64,000 bases of DNA from Branchiostoma belcheri (taxonomy: Eukaryota > Chordata > Leptocardii > Amphioxiformes > Branchiostomatidae). The position numbers and the translations under genes are program-made. The notes beneath the pieces are model-generated. The model worked only from the letters and a program-made list of their open reading frames with translations. It searched no databases and was not told the DNA's origin. The first letter of the stretch is position 1, and every line of letters starts with the position of its first letter. Shown here piece after piece: positions 1-63,070 of the stretch. Location: the NCBI RefSeq assembly GCF_001625305.1, contig NW_017804187.1, forward strand, positions 1,111,832 to 1,175,831. The letters run 5' to 3'.

Positions 1-190
1 GATTCTTTGTTATGTGAAGTTTAAACTACGCCACGCACACCAAAGGCGAGTTTTCCATCCAGTAAAACTGAAAGTGAAAGTTTCACTCTTGGTTACAGAG
101 GCAGGGTCTCTAATCACTGGACTACACACTCTACCAGTAGTAAACTTCTTCTTACCTTGTATGGGTAAGTGAGAACAGTCGTATATAACT

Positions 191-200
191 TTTATTTATT
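191..200 (-). terminator. Poly(A) signal pair for the TIR-like gene
   Basis: The minus strand carries overlapping AATAAATAAA about 33 nt after the stop codon at 233. This spacing suits a very short 3' UTR and supports 233-744 as the terminal exon. Confidence 0.5.
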
Positions 201-232
201 TAGACGTGACAAAAAGAGCCCATGTTCTTTCG

Positions 233-1138
233 TTATATAATACCCATGATGTTTCCACCCTCACCTGTTTGTCTGCAGAGCGCGTCACGCACATCACAGG
301 CGATGTCGTCCATCCCACTGACAGCACTACCGGGCATCGTCTCCCAAACCCTGTCCCGCTGGACCCGCCTGGTCGGCGCCTCCAGGGTTGGGTACTGCCG
401 GCTGACTAACGTACCGAACTCACGGAAGTCATCCTCGTTCTGGTCCAGCCAAATGACGTATCGAGGCTTGTTGTTCCTGACGGCAGTTTCCAGTCCGACC
501 GTGAGCGAGGACTGGTCAGCAAGCAGGTGTCTGCTGATCACGGGCACGACAAGTTTCACGCTGCCGAGGGTCAGTGTGGACGTGAGCTGTGCGCGGCTGA
601 CGGCACCAGGAGCACCTGTGACCTGCTGACAGAATATGGCTGACTGGGGTAGACGGTAATTTCCGGGCAGATCCATCAGCCCCTTCACCAGCCTCCTGAC
701 GAACTCCTCATCCTCTGCTGCGTGCAGGATGGCAACACGCGGACCTGGTAGGAAGCAACAGAATAGCAACATGGTTAGGTAATTCAAAAGTGTGCATTTT
801 TTTATCACGCCATTTTTAAAAATGCACCACACATATAACTAAATAATATTATGTATGAACAATATTATGTTAAAGTTAAAAGTAAAAGAGTGAAAGTGAA
901 ACTAAAGTATTGCATGACATAATGGCTCGACCTGACCAAAAAATAGTCAAGTCAACATAATGCCATGTAATACAAGCTGGTCAAAATGATAGACATGGCT
1001 TATATACATGGTTGATATTAAACATGCACAAGAGCTCAGACCTAAAACTATCTAAGTGTATCTGCATCGAAGGTTTAAAGCAAGTGTAAATCATGAGAGT
1101 TAATTTTAAGTGAAAGTGACCTGCTCACCTGTCGCCAT
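233..1138 (-). CDS. Small two-exon TIR-like domain protein (exons 1129-1138 and 233-744)
   Basis: Exon 1 codes only M-A-T plus one base (ATG at 1138, context CACCATGG) and ends in GTGAGC. Exon 2 starts after a TTCCTACCAG acceptor at 744 in the matching phase. The joined frame is 522 nt, 173 residues plus stop at 233-235. An in-frame TGA lies seven codons upstream of the ATG. The protein begins MATGPRVAILHAAEDEEFV, a hydrophobic strand followed by an acidic turn as in TIR box 1. Near residue 85 comes KLVVPVISRHLL, like the TIR beta-D strand, then GLETAV with a glutamate placed like the NADase glutamate of SARM1-type TIRs. A classical RDxxPG BB loop is not evident, so the assignment is TIR-like by pattern only; SEFIR or another flavodoxin-like fold is possible. 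No signal peptide or membrane segment is seen, so it is probably cytosolic. A possible donor at 264 (ACAG|GTGAGG) could add further exons beyond the window. Confidence 0.72.
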
Positions 1139-1140
1139 GG

Positions 1141-1175
1141 TGATTGGGTGATGACGTCAGCAAATTGTGACGTCA
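1141..1175 (-). promoter_or_regulatory. CCAAT box and twin CRE palindromes at TIR gene 5' end
   Basis: Two perfect TGACGTCA palindromes lie at 1152-1159 and 1168-1175, 16 bp apart. An inverted CCAAT (ATTGG on the plus strand) lies at 1142-1147, between them and the ATG at 1138. CREs bind CREB/ATF factors, so cAMP- or stress-responsive transcription is plausible. They are very close to the start codon, so they sit in the core promoter or 5' leader. No TATA box is seen. Confidence 0.55.
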
Positions 1176-1299
1176 CAGTCAGACTCCCAACTTGACAAGA
1201 CGAGCAGACGACATCCCGGACTGCAGGGTTATAGTGGAGGAGGGACGTTAAGGATGTCAATTTGTCAATCAACACAGCAGTTCTGAAGTTTATCAACTT

Positions 1300-2210
1300 A
1301 TTTTTTTAGGTGATGTCTAACAATGGCGTCTTATTTACACTTGAATTTGATTAAAGGTCTGTCGAATGATTCCTGTTTTTAAGAGACGTCTTTAAACCGC
1401 AAGACCTGCTGTTGTACATTTGTGAAATAATGAGCAAATAAACATTGAACTTTTTTAACTATCGCGATTCCCCAACATTACAGTGTCTGGTAATAAGCCA
1501 GTCGGTCACTTCCGCATTGTTTGTTGCTTATATGATTGGAAAACAGGTTAAAGACTTAAACTGTACCTTACCTTGTCTTCCTAGTGTCCTGTTCCTTCAG
1601 AATCGGTACAAAATCGCTCCCTTTTCGGGTCGCTCAGAGGCGAAATCTTGACAAGTGACGAGAGGACGGGCTCATTCACGTAAAGGGGGTGTGTGGGTTG
1701 GTAACAAAGCGCAAAAGACTACCCCTATGATATACCGCAATGTAATCTACTGTCCCTACCTTTCTTTTTATCAATCGTAACCCGTAGTTATTTTAGACGC
1801 GACTGTTTGAAGCCTGTTCCACAGAAAAACACACTTTTGCACGGAGCACTTGGTTCGTCCTTTTCTACGCTAACGGTAAACACCTGTCGCGCCACCTTTA
1901 TTGACGTAACGACACACCTGGTGGTGACCTCGGGGTCAACCTGGCACAATGGCGCGTTGTTGGTTTGCATACCAGCGCGAAACACGTCTGTTTACAAACA
2001 GGCCTCGCTGGAGTTTTACTGGTAGAACTAAGTAGCTATCACGGGTCCAGTAGTAGTAGTAAGCCTAATATCTAATTTTGTGGAGGAGAGACCAATACTG
2101 TGATCAATGAAATAATTATATCGACACCGCCATGCCCCTCTGGTGTTTTTGAAACGTCCCTAAAGGTGAGGTATGAACAAAGCGTTCAAGGACAGGGACG
2201 GGTCGTTAAT
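1300..2210. other. Non-coding flank, no gene recognised
   Basis: This is the upstream flank of the TIR-like gene. Short open frames occur on both strands but show no domain, codon bias or splice structure that I can defend. Confidence 0.4.
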
Positions 2211-2216
2211 GCTGGC

Positions 2217-2322
2217 ATGTGTGTGTGTTTCTGTATGAATGTATGTGTGTGTATGTGTGTGTGTTTGTGTGTGTTTCTGTATGTATGTGTATGTGTGTGT
2301 GCGTATGTATGTGTGTTTGAAA
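2217..2322. repeat. (TG)n/(TATG)n microsatellite
   Basis: An interrupted alternating TG/TATG tract of about 105 bp. It makes both strands open and yields spurious Cys/Val or His/Thr proteins. Confidence 0.9.
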
Positions 2323-2399
2323 TGTGACGGCAGTGGAACATTTATGTCGGTGATATATTTTTGGTACATACATTTTCTTCATTCCTTTTTTTTTTTTTT

Positions 2400-4055
2400 T
2401 ACTTTTTGTCGTAAACGCGCATATACACAATTATTCTACTTACATACACACGTACAAACACATTCACCTCAAACACTGCTAATGTGGAGTTCTTGACGGA
2501 AGTTTATTTCCAAAGTTTTGGTACATGTGCCAGGGCGATTCCATCCCTGCTTCCATGAGGGGGGGGGGTGATCACATTTTTTCCCAAACGTGATGACTTT
2601 ACAGAATATAGTCTACCTCTACAAGCGGCAATACACGTCAGATATGTTCAGCCTGGAACGCAAACAGTTAGAAAAACCTCACAAACTGAACCGAAGGGAT
2701 TCTATACCAAAGCAGCTCAGTCGCTATATTATATATTTATATAGATATATCTATACCTAGTAACATAGAACTCTGTAACGGGTTGGATCCTCTCAGAGGA
2801 GCCAGATGCTTCTCTCAGTGCTTTCTGTCGGGATTGGCTACGCGGAGTAAATGGTGAAGGGACTATTTCCACAGTTTGAAGCGACTATTGCACCATGGAT
2901 TTAAAAAAAAAAAACAAGGACACAGGATGAAAAGCTGGATTTACCAATAAAAGTCGGGTAATGCTTACTTCATACCGAACTTTACAATAATTATCTTATA
3001 ATGATAGTAAACGAAATGATTTATTTACTACCATAGTTACGTTCGGTACTGTTTCTATCATTCAATCTTTATTCATTTCAATCAACATGGCTGAAATACA
3101 TGTACGCATATACATCGTACCCCTCAATTAAGTTAATTAAGTTAATACTGGATTAAACATTAACCGACTTAGCAGGCATATGCATTTACTACTATTGTTA
3201 AATCCAACTTTTCATGCAGTGGGAAACCTGCACGGAAATTAAAAAAAAACGGGAAAGACCCTGAAAAACAACAGCCGACATGGGCTGTTTGGAACACTAC
3301 ACGGTAGAACTGGATATAACCTCACACTCAATATCATTCCTTAAAATCAGGAACAGTGCATCTGTAACGTGGGTGTTTTGGCAAATAGTATACCACATAA
3401 TATACATGTAAAATCATGGTACCTATACGCTCAAATGTAATGGTGTTGCAATTTTAACAGATTTTCTTTGTACGTTTACCTAATAATGTTTCCTAAAAAT
3501 GACATGTTAGATAAAGGTAACTTATGGATGTTATACCTTACGGCATAACTTCAGATAAACATTGTATTCACATTGGAATTAGTTGGTGATGGTAACCATG
3601 ATACCATTCAGAGTAGCCGGATTGTACAACCATGACTAGATTTTCTACTATCCCTGTACTTTCCACTTTTTCCAAACTTAAAACTATACACTTAAAATGT
3701 TGACATCTTCAAAACAGGTTAACGTTCATATGTCAGCATGCTATAACTATCCTTCTAATGATATAAACATGGTAGCCATTCCCTCCAAACCGATCCCACA
3801 TGATGCTTTGTAGATATTCCTTGGTTAAAAACAAATATTCGCACGGTTGTAGCAGCACTAAACGTACATGGGCAGTTCCAGTCATGAAGTTCAGAGAAAA
3901 AAAAGCATTCCAAGTCTGGAGTTATTTTTATTCATGTTTCTCTTGTTTTTATCCTATAAGAGTACTCCACATTGCTGGGCGCAAGATTATTTTCTTTCCA
4001 CAACAAGGTCTCCCCTGAACTTCATCAAATGGAATCGCCCAACAAGCATCACGGC
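2400..4055. other. AT-rich intergenic DNA, nothing recognised
   Basis: Apart from homopolymer runs (T near 2385-2400, G near 2561-2568, A near 2902 and 3240) I see no gene, repeat family or paired inverted repeat here. Confidence 0.4.
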
Positions 4056-4059
4056 GCTG

Positions 4060-4150
4060 TCAGCCAATGAACGGCTGCATTCCAGTTAGCCAATGAAATG
4101 ACAGCATTAGATTTGGCCAATGAAATGAAAGCATTGAAGTTAGCCAATGT
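4060..4150. promoter_or_regulatory. Cluster of direct CCAAT motifs
   Basis: Four AGCCAAT or GGCCAAT motifs recur about every 25-30 bp, within a loosely repeated unit CCAATGAAATG. CCAAT is the NF-Y core. The array could be a decayed minisatellite whose unit happens to contain the motif. Confidence 0.35.
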
Positions 4151-4659
4151 ATAATAACATTCCAGACTATTGGTATTGCATTTTGTGATGGCTTACATGA
4201 AGACTCCGCCAAGAATTGGGCCCGTACTAAATAAAAAATACAAATAATGAATATAACACAACACAATCGTTACAGATAAAAACCTTGTAGATATGCAACT
4301 AAATAACTCTACTCACTTGCAACATCCTGGAATGAAGACAACACTGACATTTCATCTGTGGGGCAATAACGTACATGTAGTACTTTTCACTTTGTAAAAC
4401 ATTTGTAATTCTTAGAGAAAGCCAAGATTGGGCATCTTGCCACAGTTTCAACACGAACTAAAACTTTCAGTCCACCAAATTAAAACATTTGGACGGCGTC
4501 CTAATGATCTTGACATTACGTTGATCCAACCTATCATTGGTGTGAAGCATTGGCACAACCTTAAAGTGTATACTAGTATTCAACCCGCACTGATTCAGTT
4601 TAACTAATGTGCTGTACACAAATAAAGGTAGGGATGGAGAAATACCAGGGCACCTGCCT

Positions 4660-4775
4660 TCTGATTGGTCGACAGTCAGTGGTGTGGCCTGTCATTGGTG
4701 AGATATCAAGCCGTATAAGGAAAGCTTTATTCTGATTGGTTAATACGGATTCTGTGTTGTTCTTCATTGGTTGAT
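4660..4775. promoter_or_regulatory. Cluster of ATTGG (inverted CCAAT) motifs
   Basis: CTGATTGG or TCATTGG occurs five times between 4662 and 4770, spaced 30-40 bp, in the opposite orientation to the 4060-4150 cluster. There is no downstream transcript I can define. Confidence 0.3.
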
Positions 4776-5737
4776 TTAAAATTTTGAAATAACGTATGTG
4801 TGAACCATGGATGATAGATTCAAATCGTTCATGAAAGCTTAAATTTGTAAAAAAAAAATATAAAAAACAGAAACTGTGCTTCAATGCGAGGTAAAAATGA
4901 ATTTAGTTGATAAATGGACAATTCGCACTTCCGCAGTTGCAGAGTTCTGGTGATGACATGGGTACAGGCGGTGCAGAAGGCCTGGTGTTTTGCCAAACCT
5001 CGGTAGAGTCTCTCCTATTTACAATCAGGAAATGTTACATGGTTCTTAATTAATAACAACTTATAACATCTGTTATAACAACTGTACACTTGGCAATGCT
5101 ATAGTAATTAACTCCAACTACAGTCTTTTCCACTGTTGAAAATGGCAGGTAAGGCTTATAATAAGATAGTGTAACACATAATGTGATCATCTCATATACA
5201 CAACAGGTATTCCAGCCTTCTTCGTTTTGATTTTTACATTTATTTATATCTTTTGTCTGCCTTTTATGCATCCAGTTTGATACAACTTACTGTAAAGTCA
5301 TCTGTGAGAGATATGCAAAACTCTAAACACGTAACACGTATCAATATCTATTCATATATATTACGAATTCTTTTCCTTTTGTATAGCTAGACATTAACTA
5401 TTGTACTTTTATACAGTGTTCTTTCCATGTCGAACAAACTGAACGATACATTCAGTAATAGTACAAAAATAGGACTGTTATGGTGCAAAACCACGCAATA
5501 AAACTTCAACATTGCACTAACAAACTTTAAAAACAGGCCTGTATACACATACCCAAGCTCATGGTGGGCCAATACGTAAAGGACAATTTAGTACAAAAAC
5601 ATATGACAGAATCTTAACCAAATGTACCAGCATGTAGCTATCTCCCGTTTATCTATCAAATCTGAAGTTATCCGAGCATACGCTGCCAGGGTAGATTCTC
5701 ATTTCAGTCCATTTACAAAATTCAATCCACAAACTGT

Positions 5738-5892
5738 CATAATTCCACTGGGTACCATAGGACCGCAACATTGGAAACAACAGTGTTGTTCTAGCCTTCT
5801 CAGTGTCTTAGACACCTGAATAATTATCTAAATTGTAATTAATAGTAGCTCTTTTAATATTTCATTTTTATGGTACCCAGTGAAATTATGAA
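5738..5892. repeat. Short inverted repeat around a hairpin
   Basis: CATAATTCCACTGGGTACCA near 5738 is matched 19 of 20 by its reverse complement near 5871, about 110 bp away. It may be the residue of a small MITE. Confidence 0.4.
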
Positions 5893-7119
5893 AGTTAACA
5901 TAATTAAAACTACTTCTCTCAGTTACATTAACAATCTACATTTAACAAAGTGAAGAACATTAATGATTATCAATTTGCTTAGTTTTGGTAGGGGCAGAGC
6001 ATTACGCCATTGTGCAACTGGGTATAGACTCAGGTTAACCTTCTGCCTGCTACCTAACTCTGTAACCTTTAGAGAATCGGTATTGTAACGGCTATCTTGG
6101 TGTGTTAAAGGTTAAACACCATCCATCATTGCCATCAATACCATTAAAACACCATCCACCTCTCAGCTCCGAATGCTCATTCTCATCAAACCTGTTCCAA
6201 CTTACAACATATCCAACATGCAAACCTTTTCTTCATGATAATTCAGCATGTTGAAAACAGAAGAAGGTTAATACTAGACCAAGTATGATTTGAGTAACTC
6301 TGGTTAAGAATGCTAGAGTTAGCTGAGTATCTTAGCGTGCTATTCTCATGTTCCACAGTACAAAATTCAGAACCAAGTAATGAAAATTGACAAAGACTGC
6401 AATTCTACTTTTTGTGGTTGACATATGTATGGATCTATGTATGTCACTAAAGTTTATGCATCTAAACCAGGTACAGTCTTACAAAAACGAAATGAGGTTG
6501 AGGACAAAAATTACACCAACTGGTCCTTCTTAACTTCTCTAAATGTACTACACAACAATACTGATGTCATCTGAGACTGTAATGGATCCTTATACAGCTG
6601 AAGGAGGTTCTAGTTTTAAGAGAAACTGAAGAAGTGCTGAAACACCTACTCTGTAGCAAACATGGGACAATCATGGCGTTTCCCCGACTCCTTTGCTTTT
6701 GGCCACAGTGGTAGACACGAGGGGGGAGGGGGGCATTACATATGGCACGTAGGATCACATTGGACTTCTGGGCTGAGTGTGACGTCTACACATAGTGTCA
6801 TGGCACGTGAATTCATGTTACAGTTAGCTTTTCTGTACATATGGCTTTGGACATCATCATCTTGTAGTGAGTACCAACAATATAACACAGACTATGTTCC
6901 CTAAAGTTTTGCTTCGTTCGTCCAAAATTTTAAATTACAAACTTCCCACAATACACTGCATCGTCGCCTGCGCATCCTAAAACTGACCCTGCTTGTGACA
7001 TATTGCGACCGGCTGTTACCATGGAAACCATCGCCATGGCAACGGGTACTGCATTGCATTTATCATCGGTCCTCACGGGAAAGAATCTGAACTTTGACCT
7101 CCTTGACAGTAAAGTGAAA

Positions 7120-7245
7120 TTTGATTGGCTAGTGCACGTGTGGAATCTAGTGCTGTCATTGGTCAATCTACACATTGATCTAATTGGCTATTGGAGCAAG
7201 GCCTCTGATTGGCTATAACAACTGCAAACTCTGATTGGTTACCGA
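7120..7245. promoter_or_regulatory. Third ATTGG cluster
   Basis: GATTGGCT, CATTGGTC, AATTGGCT, GATTGGCT and GATTGGTT occur within 125 bp. This resembles the 4660-4775 cluster and lies about 0.6 kb past the EFA6 stop codon on the minus strand. Confidence 0.3.
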
Positions 7246-7842
7246 AACTTTTTCAGCTTGGCTTGTGGTTGGGTGGTTGACTCTGCTGGCAAGACTGGTT
7301 TCTTCTTTCCCCCTTTTTGTATCCCCAAACCTCTTCATGACTTCAGTTGCACTTTCCAGCCACTTTTTCCGCTTGCTCCATGGAACTCGACTCTTTGTGT
7401 TGCTCTTTCAGCTGCTTCAATCCTCAAAACTCGAACCCGTCTACAACACTTCTTAATATGACCGTTAAAATCCGTCGTCTCTCTTGCACTGAAGTTAAAA
7501 AAGCCTCCCGATCCTTGCCCGTAGGTTATGGAGTTGTTCTTCGCTACACGACCGCACCTCGGAGCTGGTTGTTCCGATCGAGGGCCGAGGGAACAAAGCT
7601 GCTGCAGCGGGCACGGAGTCCGTCCGGATAGATACTCCCCGGTTCCTAACTGTACAAAAAAGTGCAGGGGGAGTCCTTGCATACGCTGCTTGGGGGGCAT
7701 TTGTACAATAGAGTCAGCACGCGGCATTTCCAACAGGAGAAACGGCCGGCGTCCTGACCAAAGTCCTACTCTATATCATACATCATCGGTTGCTATGTTC
7801 CGGCCTGGTTGTCGCGGTGATGCTGTTGCTAGGCGAGGGTTG

Positions 7843-58679
<50,837 letters not shown>

Positions 58680-58689
58680 CTGCACAGGA

Positions 58690-60330
58690 CACAGGACATG
58701 GGTCAGTAATGCCATCTGTCTGGCAGATATGGTACTGCACCTCAGGGGGCCCTCAAGACTCCCAACAAGTTCATGGCAAATGGAATTTTTAGACATAATT
58801 TGAGCTTTTTTCCATAAAATCAATACATTGATTGGTACACTAGTTATGCACAGGACACAATTGCATTGTACTCTGTCTATCTGTACAGAGCTAAACCAAA
58901 TGTCTCAGGAATGCCCCCTGTCTGTGACGAATGGTACTGCAGAGTCTATAAGAAGTACACTTGATCTCCATATACAGTATTAAAGGTTTAGGCTAAGTTT
59001 CTTTTACCATAAACCTTTCTTTGAGACCAAGAAGACAGTTTTTCACAAATCACATCACAACATGCCACTTATTTTTAGAAGCTGATGACAAGTAGATGTA
59101 ACAGTTCAGCCAACTGCTTTCTCCAGTTCAAAAGTGCCACCTTTGTCCTGCAATTGGTACTGCACCTCACATGTAACATACAGGTAAGGGCAGAAAGCCA
59201 ATACCAATATTTCTCTATCAGTGGTTTTTACAAACTGCCAAATGACACCCATGCCTCCACCCTATAGTTAGTGAGATCTAGGAATATATTCTTATTTGCA
59301 TTTATTTTTTTTCGAAAAATAGTTTTTCATCATCATAATCTGTAACTTACCGCATTTGTCCTTTTTTCTAACAAGGGATGTCTCGCCAATAATTAATTTG
59401 TCCAATCTACATGTTTTCACATTTTCTGCCCACCCATGGATCTAGACCTGTTTGAGGCATTTTTACATTAACCGAGTCTAAACCAGAAAAATTTTAATGT
59501 TTAAGCCTTATATTTCATTACAAAAGGAGAGTCTTAATGCTGACGGACCTCTGACCATTGGTGCCAAACTGATGAGGTCACTCCAGATCATTGACCTTTT
59601 GACCCTTCTCTATATGATGACATTTAGGATAACAATACCATCGCTTTCACTGACAGGTTCTGAGAGACAAGTAAATTAATCTCAATTTTCAAGCACTGAA
59701 GAGAAGCAGTAAAAAGCCTATAATATAACTAGGTCAGACTGACTTTCTACTTTATTCCATGTTGTGAAGCTAGAATATTATTTTCTATGTGATGCCTACA
59801 TTGTAAATTGTATTTTGGGTTAGGAGCACTCGGAAGAACAAATACTGACAAAAAAGGACAAAAAAATGATCTCGATCTAGTTTTAGATCACTGAAAAGCT
59901 AATCTCATCACAGTGGTCGAGACAAATAAGACAGACGCAATGTATAGTCTTTACCATAATTTATGGAGTCTGAGTTGATTGAGACCCAGCTTTAGCTAAT
60001 GATTTTCAATGCAGCTTTTCTGTGGTTCTTACATTGCGCATTGCATTAATGCAACAACATGACACTTTTTAGATATTATACAGACTTTAACATTACAGAT
60101 TGTACAGAAAATTAACAAAAAGAAAATTAAAAGAAGTAATACAACGTTAAGCATTCAAGGTGCCCATATACCGTGGTCTTTATTGCACATATTAAAATAC
60201 CTGACATATTGCACATAAGTATGTCATGACACATCAGAAATTATACAGTCTATACAATGTATAGAACATTCAGAAAAGAAGTGATAACAGCACCCTTTAT
60301 GAGGTCCATATACAATACTACAGAGTACAT
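58690..60330. other. Intron upstream of PDZ exon
   Basis: Diverged repeats of the exon A flank (GCACAGGACACA at 58,682 and 58,850; TGGTACTGCA at 58,731, 58,931 and 59,155) but no further exon. The first half of the PDZ is not here. Confidence 0.35.
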
Positions 60331-60339
60331 CATTAAGTC

Positions 60340-60560
60340 TGTCTCCCACTCATCCCAATCCCCATCTACGCCGCATCTGTCGCGTTGCCATGCCAACCGC
60401 GGCTCTCGGCTTGTCGTCATGCTCTATTGTTGGGCCGGCGTGACGTCAACCCGTCTGCTCCCAGATGGAAATAGAAAACGGGCCGTCAGAAACGGCGCGC
60501 TGTTTCCTGTCACATGGCAACACTGCCGGCTGCCTCAAATTTACCTGCCGTTTGGTAAAA
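60340..60560. promoter_or_regulatory. CpG-rich intronic island with CRE
   Basis: A CpG-dense block containing GTGACGTCAAC, a CRE-like site, in AT-rich intron. It could be an enhancer or promoter; no start exon is visible. Confidence 0.3.
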
Positions 60561-61139
60561 ATAACTACTGACAGTCCTCCCGGTTATAATTTCATCTGGT
60601 TGGTAGAACATACATGTAGGATATTGGTATTTTTTTTATACACAACCAGCAGGTATTCTTCCGAGCTTGCTTACTGCTACATAAAGCAAAAAGCAGTACT
60701 CCAGTCAGAATCTCTGAGGAAGGTGTCTGATAGACATCGAACATAAGCAAGGTCCAGTACTGACAGTGTATATATCTATAATAATTGGAGATTACACTGT
60801 TCGAATTCAGATAGTATTTTAGCAACTTGAAGTTGAACATGCACTTGTAGTATATTAAATTATCTCACACGATATAATAATTGTTTGTCATATCTGTCTC
60901 TTGTCTGAGCCAAATAATTGACTGAAAACCTCATATTTCGTATATATATAATATATAGATTGTAACCCAGAATCTTCACTCAGAATCTAAACAGTGACTG
61001 TCACAGCAGTTCTAAACAAACAACTGATAAAATTAAAACGACCAAACTAAGCATGCACAAATTTCAGATTGAAACAGTTTCTAGACACCCTGACCAAGAT
61101 GCCATCCACAAATGCGGAAGCAGTTTCCAGATGCCCCTG

Positions 61140-61360
61140 ACCTCTATCACAAGTCCTCATCAATTCTGCGCAGACGTCCCTACGGGCTATCAACCGCCGA
61201 ATTGACCAATAAAGATGCGCCCCTGATAACAACACGTTCGGCAGAAGCGCGAGAACCCGCCCGTTAATCGCTGCCGTTCTGACGCTCCGCTGCCCCGCCC
61301 ACCCAGGTATGAAACAAGATGTGATCTGGCCTCGTGTTGACGTCAGGGCGGGTAAGTGGT
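61140..61360. promoter_or_regulatory. CpG-rich intronic island with CRE and CCAAT
   Basis: CpG-dense, with GTTGACGTCAGGG, GACCAATAAAG and CCGCCCAC motifs. It resembles the CpG blocks at 53.5 and 30.9 kb, which do adjoin candidate first exons. Confidence 0.3.
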
Positions 61361-61820
61361 GCGTAAGTGTGGGGAGAGGAGGGAGACAATCTGGGGTGTT
61401 ACTCATGAGGGAACAGATTCATATTCTACCTGCCTTTCTTTATACTGAGGGAAATGCAGGTATATCAGGATTAAATGTAGATATACCAAGCATCAAAACA
61501 GCAAGCAACTGGACAGATTTTCAAAATTATTTGGCAGTTAGTTACCTGAGTAACTGTTTTCTTGTATACTATTAGAAGGTTAGACATCTCATTATCTGGA
61601 TGTCTAACCTTCATCAATGTAGCTATATACCATATTCTATTCTATTTTAAGTTAATGTAACAAAGATATGTGATTTACTAATAGTATGTATTCTATAATA
61701 AGTAGGGTAAGTGGTGCGTAAGTGTGGGGAGAGGAGGGAGACAATCTGGGGTTTTACTCCGGAGGGAACAGATTCATATTCTACCTGCCTTTTCTCATAC
61801 TGAGGGAAATACACTCTGGT
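61349..61820. repeat. Direct duplication with inserted CAACTGGATA element
   Basis: GGGTAAGTGGTGCGTAAGTG through CAGATTCATATTCTACCTGC occurs at 61,349 and 61,706. Between them lies a copy of the palindromic family (61,490-61,620) ending GGTTAGACATC / GATGTCTAACC. Confidence 0.8.
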
Positions 61821-62394
61821 ACATGTATATCAGGATTAAAATTGTTCTAGATATAATGACAAGGACAATGAACTTCATTGCATATTCACGCCCTACATGG
61901 GCCAAATGAACTAGGCTTAGCCTAGATAACTGAGGTACAAAGGAAGGAGGAACTACATGTACATTTACAAATGTATGTCACATCTACATGACTGTATATC
62001 TACAAGATATAGATGTGACATTGTAATATGCTACAAAAGAATATGCCACCATTGTTTTATAAATTATGTATGATTGTATGAAATAATGTCAGATTGAGCT
62101 AGTATATGTAGCTGCCTATCGTCCACATGTAATTGTCTTGCTGCAGTCCCAATACAGTTTCCACTACACAAGCACCAGGTAGGAATACCAAGTGTAACCC
62201 CAGGCATAGGGAGCCAGGATGCCTTACTGTAGCTTATTGGTCACATTAATCCACAGTTTACTGCAACAGACTGGATCTGACCAGACTGTGAAGATTCACA
62301 GCAGACAGTGCATACAATTGGACCACAGTGTATACGTACAATGTCATGTACATGTACATGTAAAACTATGTACATGTCTCCTAGATTATACATG

Positions 62395-62613
62395 TAACAT
62401 CTGTGTCCATAATATCACCAGGGTCCATAATATCGCCACCTTGAGAAAAAGTGTGCTTAAAGATATTTTTACTGCAACATACCCTAGGTATGTACATTTG
62501 AGGTGTGCAGGAGTGCATACCAAAAGTATGTTGCAGTAAAAATATCTTAAAGCACACTATTTCTCAAGGTGGCGATATTATGGACCCTGGTGATATTATG
62601 GACACAGATGTTA
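62395..62613. mobile_element. Palindromic MITE, 219 bp, copy 2
   Basis: Same arms as 38,200-38,419, but the roughly 45-bp centre (GTACATTTGAGGTGTGCAGG) is in the opposite orientation. The flanks CATG on both sides may belong to the target site. Confidence 0.9.
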
Positions 62614-62754
62614 CATGTATGGCCAGTGTATACATATAGCAATGGCTCATGACTCACTCACTCACTCAAGACATTATACGTATTGCAATTCATTGCTAAA
62701 GCTGGGAACCACCATCATCACATACATATTTAAATTAAATATTCTACTGGGGAA

Positions 62755-63070
62755 AAATAACATTTTCTAAAACAAGCAAGCACACTGGTCTAGCCTATAA
62801 GCAAGACAGATGTATAATACGTCTTTCTCGTCACATCAAGTGTAGCAATGACTCACCACTCAAGACATACAATGTACATGTACTGTTAAAAGCTGGCCTA
62901 TGCGAACCACCCTAATAAATACCCTTATTTACCCTTGTTTAACTTTAAGAAAAAACACTATAATTTTGAGGAATGAGAAAACATTTTTCTAAAACAAGTA
63001 AGCACACTGGTCTAGCCTGTAAGCAAGACAGATGTATATATGTCTTTCTCGTCAGATCAAGTACTAGATA
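62755..63070. repeat. Direct duplication, about 215-bp spacing
   Basis: TCTAAAACAAGCAAGCACAC, GGTCTAGCCT, AAGCAAGACAGATGTAT and GTCTTTCTCGTCA occur twice. Confidence 0.8.

Larger units (their letters stand above)
5239..7842 (-). other. EFA6 3' flank and probable 3' UTR
   Basis: This region lies downstream of the EFA6 stop codon at 7843. There is no AATAAA for more than 2.5 kb. An ATTAAA occurs near 5852 and the first AATAAA at 5239-5244, so the 3' UTR may be long. A GC- and CpG-richer part spans about 7520-7740. The UTR extent is inferred; no cleavage site can be read directly. Confidence 0.3.

Noticed and set aside
61047..61406. 119-codon minus-strand frame
   Set aside because: Runs through a CpG island and a dispersed repeat; no PDZ-like or other domain pattern and no usable in-phase link to the 58.6 kb exon.
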